Position numbers and translations under genes: made by a program. The notes under the pieces were generated by a model. The model made no database searches, was not told where the DNA came from, and worked only from the letters and a program-made list of their open reading frames with translations. This document shows, piece by piece, positions 7,774 through 16,474 of a DNA stretch of 64,000 bases. Positions within the stretch are counted from its first letter, which is position 1; each line of letters starts with the position of its first letter. Source of the DNA: Litorimonas sp963972195 (GTDB taxonomy: Bacteria > Pseudomonadota > Alphaproteobacteria > Caulobacterales > Maricaulaceae); contig CAXATH010000001.1 in assembly GCA_963972195.1 (NCBI GenBank), forward strand, positions 1 through 64,000. Reading direction: 5' to 3'.

Positions 7774-8694
7774 CTACTGAGGCCGGGTCTTCTTCACACG
7801 CCGATTATTGCTCCAAGCGTCATAGGAGAAAATGGCGACCCCTACCCAGATGAACGTAAAGCAGATCGCATGGGCGAAGGTAAATATTTCTCCGAAATAA
7901 AGTCCGCAGAAAAACTGAAGCGTTGGTCCGATAAATTGCAAAAATCCGAGCGTCGACAAACGCAGGCGCCGCGCGGCAAAGGCGAAGGCGAGCAGGGGCA
8001 GGACGGTGAGCGGCCCTGAAAATAGGATAAGGGTTTGAAGACTTGGCGCCGCGAGTTCCAGCTGCAGGGGCGAGGTTTGCCGTAAATATAAAAGGAAAAA
8101 GAGCGCGGGCAGCAGGAGCAACATGGTCTCAATAAAGAGACCAGGCATTGCGCCGATTTCGACATATTTGCGGATGACGCCGTAAATCGTAAAGCTGGTC
8201 GCCAATATCAACGCGATGGCCGGGAAGACGCCGCCGTAAACCGTGAGTATGGCAACGCCGATTAAAGCCAGAATAACCGCGAAACCCTGAAGCCGCGAGA
8301 GTTTCTCACTAAAAAATATAACCCCGACGAGAACATACATGAGCGGGTTGATGTAGTATCCCAGACTGGCCTGAAAGACTTGTTCCTGTTGGATCGCAAA
8401 TATATAGACGCCCCAGTTGAAGGCCAGAGCGACCGCCGCAAAGAGCAGCAGCAAGATGGTTTTCGGGCTCTTGAGCGCTCTGAGCACGTCTCCGACCTGC
8501 TTGCGAAACAAGATAATGAGCAAGCCGAAGGGCACAGCAAACAAAATTCGATAGGCGACAAACTCTGCCGGCGGGACAGTATGCGTCGCTTTGAAATAAA
8601 AGGGGAAAAGACCCCACATCGTGTAGGCCGCAATGCCGGCGAATAACCCCCGACGGGCGAGATCTGAGGCTGTATCATTTTGCGGGCTTACCAT
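7774..8694 (-). CDS. rarD: RarD-type EamA-family transporter
   Basis: A ten-helix drug/metabolite transporter made of two EamA repeats, 306 residues, located in the inner membrane. The start GIAAYTMWGLFPFYFK and the block YRILFAVPFG are typical of RarD proteins; the second repeat ends in YDAWSNNRRVKK, a positively charged cytoplasmic tail. The transported substrate of RarD proteins is unknown. It is divergent from rpsD and has no visible partner gene. Confidence 0.9.
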   Translation of the reverse strand: MVSPQNDTASDLARRGLFAGIAAYTMWGLFPFYFKATHTVPPAEFVAYRILFAVPFGLLIILFRKQVGDVLRALKSPKTILLLLFAAVALAFNWGVYIFAIQQEQVFQASLGYYINPLMYVLVGVIFFSEKLSRLQGFAVILALIGVAILTVYGGVFPAIALILATSFTIYGVIRKYVEIGAMPGLFIETMLLLLPALFFLLYLRQTSPLQLELAAPSLQTLILFSGPLTVLPLLAFAFAARRLRLSTLGFLQFIGPTLQFFCGLYFGEIFTFAHAICFTFIWVGVAIFSYDAWSNNRRVKKTRPQ

Positions 8695-8787
8695 AAACTG
8701 CGATTGTCACAGGGTCTTGAGTAAAACAATCTCTATCTTTGCAAGTCAGAGCTTTGATTTTGCAAGGCGGCGGCCTGAAAAGGCCGG

Positions 8788-8815
8788 TTGACTTGAACAA
8801 AACAGACGCTAAAAG
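8788..8815 (+). promoter_or_regulatory. Likely promoter of rpsD
   Basis: TTGACT at 8788-8793 followed 16 bp later by TAAAAG makes a plausible housekeeping promoter. It lies about 100 bp before the rpsD ATG, leaving a leader long enough to fold. A short GGCC-tgaaaa-GGCC hairpin lies just upstream of the -35. The -10 is weak, so this is a reading from pattern only. Confidence 0.45.
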
Positions 8816-8912
8816 CCCCGACTTATCACGGGTGAGTGTGGTGCCGCCGTTGAAATCGCTATCCGAATTGGTTGGATATGCCGAGCCACGCTAAATGAAA
8901 GAGTATAAACGC

Positions 8913-9530
8913 ATGTCTAAGCGTAATTCAGCTAAATATAAAATCGATCGCCGTATGGGCGAAAACATTTGGGGTCGCCCCAAGTCACCAGTCAACAAGC
9001 GCGCCTATGGCCCAGGTCAACACGGCCAAAACCGCCGCGGTAAAATGTCTGACTTCGGTACGCAGCTTCGCGCCAAGCAGAAGCTCAAAGGCTATTACGG
9101 CAACATTCTGGAAAAACAGTTCCGCCGGACTTATGACCAAGCGACACGGATGAAGGGCGATGCGTCTGAAAACCTGATTGGTTTGTTAGAATGCCGCCTC
9201 GACGCGATTGTTTATCGCGCAAAATTTGTACCTACGGTCTTCTCAGCCCGTCAATTTGTCAATCACGGTCATATTCTTGTAAACGGCAAGAAGGTAAATA
9301 TCCCTTCATACCGCTGCAAAGTTGGTGATGTTATCGAAGTCCGGGAAAAGTCACGTACAATGGCTTTGGTTCTAGAAGCTCTCGAAAGTGCTGAGCGTGA
9401 ATTGCCTGATTATATCAGTGTAGATCCGAAAGCGATGCAGGCAACTTTCGCACGCGTTCCAAGTTTTGACGAAGTGCCTTATCCGGTTGTGATGGAGCCA
9501 AACCTTGTTGTGGAATTCTACTCTCGTTAA
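8913..9530 (+). CDS. rpsD: 30S ribosomal protein S4
   Basis: A primary 16S rRNA-binding protein of the small subunit, also linked to translational accuracy. I start it at the ATG giving MSKRNSAKYKIDRRMGENIW, the normal alphaproteobacterial N-terminus; an in-frame ATG 18 bp earlier would add only six unconserved residues. The S4 RNA-binding domain (CRLDAIVYRAKFVPT... HGHILVNGKKV) lies at about residues 95-160. The protein is 205 residues, standard length. It is a single-gene unit closed by a strong terminator. Confidence 0.97.
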   Translation: MSKRNSAKYKIDRRMGENIWGRPKSPVNKRAYGPGQHGQNRRGKMSDFGTQLRAKQKLKGYYGNILEKQFRRTYDQATRMKGDASENLIGLLECRLDAIVYRAKFVPTVFSARQFVNHGHILVNGKKVNIPSYRCKVGDVIEVREKSRTMALVLEALESAERELPDYISVDPKAMQATFARVPSFDEVPYPVVMEPNLVVEFYSR

Positions 9531-9552
9531 GCTGCGAGGGACAATTCATAAG

Positions 9553-9580
9553 AAAACCCGCCTCAGAGGCGGGTTTTTTT
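9553..9580 (+). terminator. Rho-independent terminator of rpsD
   Basis: AAAACCCGCCTC and GAGGCGGGTTTT form a 12-bp stem around a single A and run into eight T residues, 22 bp after the rpsD stop. The A-rich left arm lets it work on the minus strand too. Confidence 0.93.
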
Positions 9581-9602
9581 TGTGCCCGGATAGCCAAGAA
9601 TT

Positions 9603-10193
9603 TTAGGCTCTGCTCCAGACAACACGATATGATGTTGACTTGGTATCTGCCGATACGCCGCTTAATTTTTCTTCAAACAGGTAGAACCCTTTGCCTTGGA
9701 ACTGGAAACGTTGCGTTCCGGTTTGGTCGTTCGTAATTTTAAAGCTTTTTTCTCCAATAACTTCGCAGTTAAAGACTTCGAGTATGAAAGCCGGTCGGCA
9801 CCGTTTAATGCCGAGTTCCAATTCAGTGCCGGCAGGCAGAGCGTATTGAGCTTGAATGCTCTGGCCATCTCGAAGGTAAGTCCGCCTGAGACTGAACGCA
9901 TCCCAATATGCTTTTAATAGGAAATTACTCTTTTCTTCACGCAGGCGGGTCGACGATTGATCCAGCTTGGAAACCGCGATTATTTTGCGCGTATCGACGA
10001 AGGCCGGCATGTAATGAAGACTTACATAACAAAGGGTTCCGCCAAGAATAAGCGAGAAAGCCGACCCAAGCGTTCGCCCAAATCCCAATGATTTCTTTTG
10101 AGTGAGCTTCCGCCTGTCAGCATAACCCGCGTTAAACCCTGAAATTTTATTTTTCTTACGCGCCGATAATTCGGCAATCCCGAACTTTGACAT
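9603..10193 (-). CDS. Hypothetical one-TM protein preceded by a CtrA-type box
   Basis: A 196-residue protein with a basic cytoplasmic N-terminus of about 40 residues, one membrane helix at about 41-61, and a periplasmic domain of about 130 residues with two cysteines (in KRCRPAF and FNCEVIGE) that could form a disulfide. No family is recognised. A perfect TTAA-N7-TTAAC site 68 bp upstream of the ATG suggests cell-cycle control by CtrA. The layout (basic tail, single anchor, beta-rich exterior) would suit an envelope or morphogenesis role, but that is a guess. Confidence 0.75.
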   Translation of the reverse strand: MSKFGIAELSARKKNKISGFNAGYADRRKLTQKKSLGFGRTLGSAFSLILGGTLCYVSLHYMPAFVDTRKIIAVSKLDQSSTRLREEKSNFLLKAYWDAFSLRRTYLRDGQSIQAQYALPAGTELELGIKRCRPAFILEVFNCEVIGEKSFKITNDQTGTQRFQFQGKGFYLFEEKLSGVSADTKSTSYRVVWSRA

Positions 10194-10260
10194 TGTAAAT
10201 CCTGCCTATTTGGTTCCCACAAACCATTCGCAAGATTACTCTAAAGTTGTTTCAGATAAA

Positions 10261-10276
10261 TTAAGGCTCTGTTAAC
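10261..10276. promoter_or_regulatory. CtrA-type binding site (TTAA-N7-TTAAC)
   Basis: TTAA-GGCTCTG-TTAAC matches the Caulobacter CtrA consensus exactly. It lies between the hypothetical membrane protein gene and grxD, 68 bp before the start of the former, a suitable distance for control of its promoter. About one such TTAA-N7-TTAA site is expected by chance in a window this size, so the position carries most of the weight. Confidence 0.45.
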
Positions 10277-10290
10277 GGGGTATTATCCAG

Positions 10291-10617
10291 CTAGGCGTTT
10301 GTTTTCACACCCTTATCAGCCAGAAGCGTACGCAATTCTCCGCTTTCGAACATTTCACGGATGATATCGCAACCGCCGGTAAATTCACCCTTTACGAAAA
10401 GCTGCGGAATTGTCGGCCAGTTGTTATAATCTTTAATACCTTGACGGATGTTTGGGTCTTCTAGAACGTTGACGCTGGCATAATCGACACCAAGGTAATC
10501 TAAAATTTGGACGACAGTTGAGGAAAAGCCGCATTGAGGAAAAACCGGTGTGCCTTTCATATAAAGCACGACGTCATTTTCCGAGACAGTTTTTGCGATC
10601 TGGTCTTTAGTTTCCAT
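10291..10617 (-). CDS. grxD: Grx4-type monothiol glutaredoxin
   Basis: Monothiol glutaredoxins bind a bridging [2Fe-2S] cluster with glutathione and hand it to other proteins. The CGFS active site is at residues 29-32 (PQCGFSS), and the WPTIPQLFVKGEFTGGCD block supplies the cis-proline and glutathione-binding residues. Length 108 is standard. It is the last gene of the purine run and lies just downstream of bolA, whose product forms cluster-bridged complexes with this class of glutaredoxin. Confidence 0.96.
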   Translation of the reverse strand: METKDQIAKTVSENDVVLYMKGTPVFPQCGFSSTVVQILDYLGVDYASVNVLEDPNIRQGIKDYNNWPTIPQLFVKGEFTGGCDIIREMFESGELRTLLADKGVKTNA

Positions 10618-10686
10618 GATGGTATATCTTTCTAAAAGGTCTGATTTGCATGTAAGGAGACCTCTCTAAACTTCAAGATGGAATTG

Positions 10687-10929
10687 TCAGGAAGGCGTGC
10701 GAGTTTCCAAGGCCAGCGCATGCAACTCACCTTCTGATCCATCCATTTTCCCTTTGAGAGCCGCATAGACGAGCTGGTGCTGCCTGACGCGGTTGAGGCC
10801 CTCAAAAGCTGAACTGACGATAATGGCTTTCCAGTGATTGTTATCCCCGGCGAGGTCTATCATCTCAACTTCAGCCCCGGGGAGAGCTTCGACGATCATC
10901 TCGGCAATGTCTTCACCTTTCATAGCCAT
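10687..10929 (-). CDS. bolA: BolA/IbaG-family protein
   Basis: BolA proteins partner monothiol glutaredoxins in iron-sulfur cluster trafficking. The 80-residue protein shows the family pattern: LPGAEVEMIDLAGDNNHW, then IIVSSAFEGLNRVRQHQLVYAAL with the conserved histidine of the RxRQHxxVY block, and a C-terminal LHALALETRTP. The start overlaps the purL stop by one base (TAATG). With grxD next door this is a BolA-glutaredoxin module riding on the purine operon. Confidence 0.95.
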   Translation of the reverse strand: MAMKGEDIAEMIVEALPGAEVEMIDLAGDNNHWKAIIVSSAFEGLNRVRQHQLVYAALKGKMDGSEGELHALALETRTPS

Positions 10930-13142
10930 TAGCTATCTGCCCCCGCCATTAGACCCGGTAGCCATTCCTCGTGTTTCTGACGCAAACCAGTAAGAGACAC
11001 ATCAAAGCCTCCGACAGCGGTAATTCTATCTCCGCCAACTTTCCCAACTATTTCCGCAGCGATTCCTTTTGCGTGGGCCGTAGAAACAACCGGATTGACC
11101 GAGTTTTTCTCGACTGCGACCAGATAACGGGCCTGGTCTTCACCAAATAACCAGCCATGAGTTGGTCCGTCCGGTGACGCTTGAAGGCTTACGCCAATAT
11201 TGGAAGCGAATGCCATTTCGCAGGCGGCAATTGCCAGTCCGCCGTCCGAGCAATCATGTACGGCATTTACGCGGCGATTGCGGATGAGTTTGCGGATATA
11301 ATCACCATTGAGCTTTTCGGTTTGCAGGTCTACGGGCGGCGGAGCACCGTCCTCACGCGACATAATTTCGGATAGATAAACAGAAGCGCCAAGCCAGCCT
11401 GTCGTCTCACCTATGAGGATGAGCGTATCGCCTTCTTTTGCGCCTTTTAAAGTCGAGAAAAAATCTAGATTCGGAATCAGTCCGACACCGCCAACGGCAG
11501 GTGTGGGAGGAATGGCTTCTCCATTCGTTTCGTTGTAGAGCGAGACGTTGCCCGAGACGACCGGGTAATCAAAAGCGCGGCAAGCTTCATTCATGCCATC
11601 AATCGCCCCGACAAACTGCCCCATAATTTCAGGTCGTTCCGGATTACCAAAGTTGAGGCAGTCCGTGATCGCTATTGGATCCGCCCCCACACAGGTCAGG
11701 TTTCTCCAAGTCTCCGCAACACACTGCTTGCCCCCCTCATAAGGGTCAGCTTGCACATATCTGGGCGTACAATCCGTTGTAATCGCGACAGCTTTGTTCG
11801 TACCGTGAATTCGGACGATCGCCGCGTCGCCGCCGGATTGGCTAGAATCAATCGTATCGGTCATCACGTGACGATCATATTGTTCCCAAATCCATCGCTT
11901 CGAGGCGATATCTGGAGACTGGATCATCTTAACTAAGGCGTCATTATAGTCCTGAGTTTCATGTATATCTTCGGTGGCGAGTGTCGGCCGGCGCTCGGCC
12001 TTCACGTGCGGCCGGTCATAATTTGGCGCATCATCGGCCAAAGGCGCAATAGGAATGTCACAGACGACATTTTTCTTGTGCTTGAGAACCAGATTACCTG
12101 TATCCGTGGTGACGCCTATTTTTGCGACATCCAATTCCCATTTTTCAAAGACGTCGAAAGCGAGTTGTTCCTTGCCGGGCTGAATAACCATCAACATACG
12201 TTCCTGGGACTCAGAGAGCATCATCTCGTAAGGAGTCATGCCGACTTCGCGCTGAGGCACTTCATCGAGGTTCAGCTCAATCCCAACGCCGCCTTTATCC
12301 GCCATCTCAATGGAAGAAGAGGTTAGCCCCGCTGCGCCCATATCTTGAATGGCAATAATTGCGTCTGTTGCCATGAGTTCCAGACAGGCTTCTATCAATA
12401 GTTTTTCAGTGAAAGGGTCGCCGACCTGGACAGTCGGGCGCTTCTCATCGCTGTCATCGTCAAACTCTGCGGACGCCATCGTCGCACCGTGAATGCCGTC
12501 GCGGCCGGTTTTAGAGCCGACGTAGAAAATTGGATTTCCGACGCCTTTGGCTGCTGAATAGAAAACGTTATCTGTGCGGGCGAGACCAACACACATGGCG
12601 TTGACGAGGATGTTTCCGTTATAACCTTTGTGAAAATTGGTTTCGCCGCCTACTGTTGGCACGCCAACGCAATTACCATACCCGCCGATGCCTGCTACAA
12701 CGCCGTTGACCAATGATTTGGTTTTAGGGTGGGTAGGTTCGCCGAAACGCAGGGCATTCATAAGCGCAATTGGTCGAGCGCCCATTGTAAATACGTCGCG
12801 CATTATGCCGCCAACACCCGTCGCCGCGCCCTGGTAGGGCTCGATATAAGACGGATGGTTGTGGCTTTCCATTTTGAAAATGATGCAATCGCCATCATCG
12901 ATATCAATAACCCCGGCGTTTTCTCCAGGGCCTTGAATGACGCGGTCCCCTTTGGTCAGAAATTTACCGAGGTGGCGGCGAGAGGACTTGTAAGAGCAAT
13001 GCTCTGACCACATGACAGAAAAAATACCGAGCTCATTGATGTTAGGAACGCGGCCCAATCTGTCCAAAATGATCTGATATTCGTCTTCGGACAAACCGTG
13101 TTCTTTCACGATCTCCGGCGTAATGTCGGGAAGTGTCGTCAT
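10929..13142 (-). CDS. purL: Phosphoribosylformylglycinamidine synthase, large subunit
   Basis: Converts FGAR to FGAM in step four of purine synthesis, using ATP and ammonia delivered by PurQ. The protein is 737 residues, the short PurL type that needs separate PurS and PurQ subunits, both encoded directly upstream. Motifs visible are SVMWSEHCSYKSSR with the active-site histidine, KMESHNHPSYIEP and the ADPYEGGKQ stretch. It overlaps both neighbours by one base through TAATG junctions, indicating coupled translation. Confidence 0.98.
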   Translation of the reverse strand: MTTLPDITPEIVKEHGLSEDEYQIILDRLGRVPNINELGIFSVMWSEHCSYKSSRRHLGKFLTKGDRVIQGPGENAGVIDIDDGDCIIFKMESHNHPSYIEPYQGAATGVGGIMRDVFTMGARPIALMNALRFGEPTHPKTKSLVNGVVAGIGGYGNCVGVPTVGGETNFHKGYNGNILVNAMCVGLARTDNVFYSAAKGVGNPIFYVGSKTGRDGIHGATMASAEFDDDSDEKRPTVQVGDPFTEKLLIEACLELMATDAIIAIQDMGAAGLTSSSIEMADKGGVGIELNLDEVPQREVGMTPYEMMLSESQERMLMVIQPGKEQLAFDVFEKWELDVAKIGVTTDTGNLVLKHKKNVVCDIPIAPLADDAPNYDRPHVKAERRPTLATEDIHETQDYNDALVKMIQSPDIASKRWIWEQYDRHVMTDTIDSSQSGGDAAIVRIHGTNKAVAITTDCTPRYVQADPYEGGKQCVAETWRNLTCVGADPIAITDCLNFGNPERPEIMGQFVGAIDGMNEACRAFDYPVVSGNVSLYNETNGEAIPPTPAVGGVGLIPNLDFFSTLKGAKEGDTLILIGETTGWLGASVYLSEIMSREDGAPPPVDLQTEKLNGDYIRKLIRNRRVNAVHDCSDGGLAIAACEMAFASNIGVSLQASPDGPTHGWLFGEDQARYLVAVEKNSVNPVVSTAHAKGIAAEIVGKVGGDRITAVGGFDVSLTGLRQKHEEWLPGLMAGADS

Positions 13143-13804
13143 TAGATAGACTCAATAATAGATTTGAATAGGCCGAGTCCGTCCGTACCGCCATGCAGAT
13201 CATCGACGGCACGTTCCGGATGAGGCATCATGCCAAACACATTGCCAGCTTCGTTTATGATGCCTGCAATATCACGCATGGACCCATTAGGGTTATTTGC
13301 ATAGCGAAACACGATGCGGCCATCTTTTTCAAGTTTGTTCAAAGTTGCGTCATCCGCAAAATAGCTGCCGTCATGATGGGCGACTGGATAGGTAACAACG
13401 GATTTGGGCTCATAATAAGAGGTGTAGCGTGTGTTCACATTGCTTACGACCAAACGTTCAGGGCGACAGACGAATTTTAAATTCTTGTTCCGCATCAATG
13501 CCCCGGGGAGGAGTCCAGTTTCGGTCAAAATTTGAAATCCATTGCAAAATCCTGCGACAGGTAGGCCGTTATTGGCCTTCTTCACAAGGTCTGAAACAAT
13601 TGGAGACCGGGCCGCCATAGCGCCCGAGCGCAGATAGTCGCCATAAGAAAACCCGCCCGGCACGCAGACGAAATCGACATCTGCCGGAATTTCGCTGTCT
13701 CGGTGCCAGATTAATTTCGGAGCGCGCCCTGTGACTTTCTCCAAAGCCATCGCGGCGTCGCGATCGCAATTTGAAGCAGGGAAGACAATAACGGCAGTTT
13801 GCAC
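13142..13804 (-). CDS. purQ: Phosphoribosylformylglycinamidine synthase, glutaminase subunit
   Basis: Class I glutamine amidotransferase that releases ammonia for PurL. The nucleophile is in VAGFCNGFQIL (GFCNG motif), and the catalytic His-Glu pair is in MMPHPERAVDD near the C-terminus. Length 220 residues fits PurQ. It sits four bases after purS and runs into purL with a TAATG overlap, so the three subunits should be made together. Confidence 0.98.
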   Translation of the reverse strand: MQTAVIVFPASNCDRDAAMALEKVTGRAPKLIWHRDSEIPADVDFVCVPGGFSYGDYLRSGAMAARSPIVSDLVKKANNGLPVAGFCNGFQILTETGLLPGALMRNKNLKFVCRPERLVVSNVNTRYTSYYEPKSVVTYPVAHHDGSYFADDATLNKLEKDGRIVFRYANNPNGSMRDIAGIINEAGNVFGMMPHPERAVDDLHGGTDGLGLFKSIIESI

Positions 13805-13808
13805 AGCG

Positions 13809-14051
13809 CTAATCCCGAAGCTCGATGCGATAGCTTTCGATCACCGTATTGGCGAGAAGCTTTTCGCACATTTGCTCCACCTGGGCTTTGGCTTCCGTCT
13901 TATCCTCTGAGGAAAGTTCTAACTCTATGATCTTTCCTTGGAAGGCGTTTTTAACTTCATCAAATCCAAGATCGTTCAGCGAACGGGCAATGGCGCGGCC
14001 TTGCGGATCCAGAACGCCGGGTTTCAAACCGATATAAACAAGGGCTTTCAT
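13809..14051 (-). CDS. purS: Phosphoribosylformylglycinamidine synthase subunit PurS
   Basis: PurS bridges PurL and PurQ in the three-part FGAM synthase and helps channel ammonia. The 80-residue protein starts MKALVYIGLKPGVLDPQGRA, the family signature, and includes FDEVKNAFQGKIIEL. It lies 12 bp after purC in the same operon. Small but unmistakable from sequence and context. Confidence 0.97.
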   Translation of the reverse strand: MKALVYIGLKPGVLDPQGRAIARSLNDLGFDEVKNAFQGKIIELELSSEDKTEAKAQVEQMCEKLLANTVIESYRIELRD

Positions 14052-14063
14052 AAGGCGTCCTGA

Positions 14064-14858
14064 CTATTCTTCATCTTCATTTTTTACGACCGATAGGTTG
14101 GTCACATTATTTTGACTTTGCGGCTTTAAAATACCAAGCCGTGTGGCGACTTCAGTGTATGCTTCGGTGACTTCGCCGAGATCGCGTCTGAAACGGTCTT
14201 TATCCAGTTTCTTATTGGTTTCGCGATCCCATAGACGGCAACTATCCGGACTGATCTCATCGGCAAGTATCACCTGATGACCAATAATGCCGTCTTCATT
14301 GGACAAGGGCAGGCGGCCAAATTCGATTTTGAAATCGATCAGGTTGATGCCGATTCCGCCGAACATACCTTGGAGGTAATCGTTTATCCGCAAGGTCATT
14401 GCGATCATTTCGTCCAGCTCAGAAGCGTTGGCCCAGCCAAAAGCATGGATATGCTCTTCAGCAATAAGCGGGTCGCCGAGATCATCACGTTTCAAGCAGA
14501 ATTCTACGATTGAACGCGGAAGTTTTTCGCCTTCTTCCATGCCAAGACGCTTCGCCATCGTTCCCGCGGCAACGTTCCGGCAAATAACCTCTAGAGGGAT
14601 AATCTCGACCTTTTTGATCAATTGCTCGCGCATATTGAGGCGTTTGAGAAAATGGGTTGGGATCCCGATCTCGCCCAGGCGCAGCATGACGAACTCGCTA
14701 ATCCGGTTATTCAGAACACCCTTGCCATCAAGCGTCGCTTTTTTCTGAGCGTTAAAGGCGGTCGCGTCGTCTTTGAAATACTGCACAAGCGTACCCGGTT
14801 CGGGTCCTTCGTAAAGGATTTTCGCTTTACCTTCGTATATTTGTTTACGGCGGCTCAT
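14064..14858 (-). CDS. purC: Phosphoribosylaminoimidazole-succinocarboxamide (SAICAR) synthase
   Basis: Joins aspartate to CAIR with ATP, the step that forms SAICAR in purine synthesis. The N-terminus IYEGKAKILYEGPEPGT is the nucleotide-binding strand pair; EVICRNVAAGTMAKRLG and the LIDFKIEFGRL block are conserved. The 264-residue length includes an acidic C-terminal tail beyond the usual 240-255. First gene of a purC-purS-purQ-purL-bolA-grxD run on the minus strand; the promoter must lie in the roughly 190 bp shared with the divergent zeta-inhibitor gene. Confidence 0.97.
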   Translation of the reverse strand: MSRRKQIYEGKAKILYEGPEPGTLVQYFKDDATAFNAQKKATLDGKGVLNNRISEFVMLRLGEIGIPTHFLKRLNMREQLIKKVEIIPLEVICRNVAAGTMAKRLGMEEGEKLPRSIVEFCLKRDDLGDPLIAEEHIHAFGWANASELDEMIAMTLRINDYLQGMFGGIGINLIDFKIEFGRLPLSNEDGIIGHQVILADEISPDSCRLWDRETNKKLDKDRFRRDLGEVTEAYTEVATRLGILKPQSQNNVTNLSVVKNEDEE

Positions 14859-15047
14859 GGGTCGCTCTCCCGATGGTGCAGTGGGTCGTCAGACGACTCG
14901 GCACTAATAAACTCGCCTCATAGACGGATGGGTAGTAAATCGCAATGTGTGTGACAGGATAAATATGAGGATTTTGCGTCTTGCAGTACAACACGCCCCG
15001 CCATAAATATGATAGAAGAAAAAGCTTTCACGCAATAGGATTTAGAC

Positions 15048-15368
15048 ATGACACAATTTGAAGATCGCGAGCGGGGACAAGAAACCAAATTCGTTCTGGA
15101 GGCGGCCAAAGAATTCCGGGCTGCCGCAAAACGCAATAAAGCGCTTGGCCATTGGGCAGCAGAGATTATGGGCCGCTCCGATAAGGAGAAATACGCTCAG
15201 GAAGTCATCGCGGCTGATATGGAAGAAAAAGGGGAAGAGGACGTCTTCCGTAAATTGAGACGCGATTTCGACACAGCGAACGCCGATGTATCTGACGCGA
15301 CTATTCGAGAAAAAATGGCGTTTTACCTTAAAGAGGCTCGCGCCGAGGTTTACGGTCTCGAGGCGTAA
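15048..15368 (+). CDS. ATPase inhibitor subunit zeta (DUF1476)
   Basis: Members of this family in Paracoccus and other alphaproteobacteria bind the F1 sector of ATP synthase and block ATP hydrolysis. The 106-residue protein has the standard FEDRERGQETKF inhibitory N-terminus, then KRNKALGHWAAEIMG and a helical remainder ending YLKEARAEVYGLEA. Divergent from purC, an arrangement common in alphaproteobacteria. The N-terminal segment is the part known to insert into F1. Confidence 0.92.
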   Translation: MTQFEDRERGQETKFVLEAAKEFRAAAKRNKALGHWAAEIMGRSDKEKYAQEVIAADMEEKGEEDVFRKLRRDFDTANADVSDATIREKMAFYLKEARAEVYGLEA

Positions 15369-15401
15369 AACCTATATATTACAATTAGGTGCATAATTAT
15401 A

Positions 15402-15881
15402 CTAAAGTGGACTATTAGCCTCTGGGCAGGTCAGGTCAAAGTTGGGCTGGTTCTTTAGAGCCAGCCTTTTTAGATTCTGGATGTGAAGCTGCATGGCCTC
15501 GGCGTTATAATTCATATTCACACAGCCCAAAGTGCGTTTTGTGTCGGCGTCAATGATGGCGGCAAACCCTGTGATGCCGAGCCACATATTATATTGGGGC
15601 ACGATTTGGCGATCAAAAACTGCGTGAGAATTCCATTCGCCCTGACCTCCGGAAATATCAATATTCACATATTCAATCGCCGGATCGTGCAGTCCGGCTA
15701 GAGCTTGGCTTAATCGGGGCTCCACGACCTTGCACGGCGCGCACCAATCGGCGCGGAACATTACGACATAAATATCAGGCTTTACAGCGGGCTGGTCAGC
15801 AAATGAAACGGAAGACAAGCCTAAGGAAAAGGCTAGGGCCAAAACCGCCGCCGACAAAAATTTTGTAAATAGCGAGGTCAT
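15402..15881 (-). CDS. Exported thioredoxin-like protein with CAPC active site
   Basis: A signal peptide of about 29 residues ends SVSFADQ, so the protein is periplasmic. The thioredoxin motif RADWCAPC places the redox cysteines at 47 and 50, followed by a short 159-residue thioredoxin fold with a VPQYNMW cis-proline region. The C-terminal half contains KRTLGCVNMNY with one more cysteine. The gene just upstream encodes a clear relative that has lost the CxxC. Partner proteins are unknown. Confidence 0.85.
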   Translation of the reverse strand: MTSLFTKFLSAAVLALAFSLGLSSVSFADQPAVKPDIYVVMFRADWCAPCKVVEPRLSQALAGLHDPAIEYVNIDISGGQGEWNSHAVFDRQIVPQYNMWLGITGFAAIIDADTKRTLGCVNMNYNAEAMQLHIQNLKRLALKNQPNFDLTCPEANSPL

Positions 15882-15931
15882 AAAAGTCTTTCTATAGGCT
15901 TTGAAGGGGTTTGTCCTGAGTTCTATCCCAT

Positions 15932-15964
15932 AAAAAAGCCCGGACCCTTTTTAGAGGTCCAGGC
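15932..15964 (-). terminator. Rho-independent terminator between the two thioredoxin-fold genes
   Basis: On the minus strand GCCTGGACC and GGGTCCGGGC form a stem around TCTAAAAA, then run into TTTTTT. It lies 28 bp after the stop of the upstream paralogue and ahead of the CAPC gene, so the two are probably expressed to different levels. Confidence 0.8.
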
Positions 15965-15991
15965 CTGTTCCCACGGTTTGGCTAGTAAATA

Positions 15992-16474
15992 TTAACCGGC
16001 CGGCATTTCATTATGAGCAGCAGGACAACGTGTTGTCTTCCCGCCAACAGAGGCACTGGACATGTAAGCCTGACCTTTTGCCTGCGCGGTCATTTTGCGA
16101 AGTTCCTGTGCAATTTCTTGCGGTGCAAATGACGAGTTCACACAGCCGATAACGCGCTTGGTACGGGCGTCGACAACGGCGGCAAAGCCGGGCAGGCCAA
16201 CCCATTTGTTAAAAATAGGAACGATGTCGTAATCAAATGCGTCATACGCGCCTTTTTCCCATTTTGCGGCATTAGAGGTGTCGATTACGACTTCTTCGGC
16301 ATTTACACCGGCCATTGGTACGGCAGAGGCAAGGGCGCTGTCGAGGCGCTGACTTTGAACGTCAGTATTGTTTCTGAAGTTGACGACATAAACATCTGGA
16401 GACGCGGCATAAGCGGTCGCGCCGAAAGCTGTTGTCACAAGAGCTGCACTTAAAAGAGAGACGATCTTTTTCAT
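15992..16474 (-). CDS. Exported thioredoxin-fold paralogue lacking the CxxC motif
   Basis: A signal peptide ending TAYA (about residue 23) precedes a domain that lines up with the neighbouring CAPC protein: PDVYVVNFR against PDIYVVMFR, then RLDSALA against RLSQALA, and KRVIGCVNSSF against KRTLGCVNMNY. Where the neighbour has ADWCAPC this one has NNTDVQ, so no redox pair remains; the GCVN cysteine and a late TRCPA cysteine are kept. At 160 residues it is full length, not a broken gene. It may act as a binding or inhibitory partner. Confidence 0.8.
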   Translation of the reverse strand: MKKIVSLLSAALVTTAFGATAYAASPDVYVVNFRNNTDVQSQRLDSALASAVPMAGVNAEEVVIDTSNAAKWEKGAYDAFDYDIVPIFNKWVGLPGFAAVVDARTKRVIGCVNSSFAPQEIAQELRKMTAQAKGQAYMSSASVGGKTTRCPAAHNEMPAG

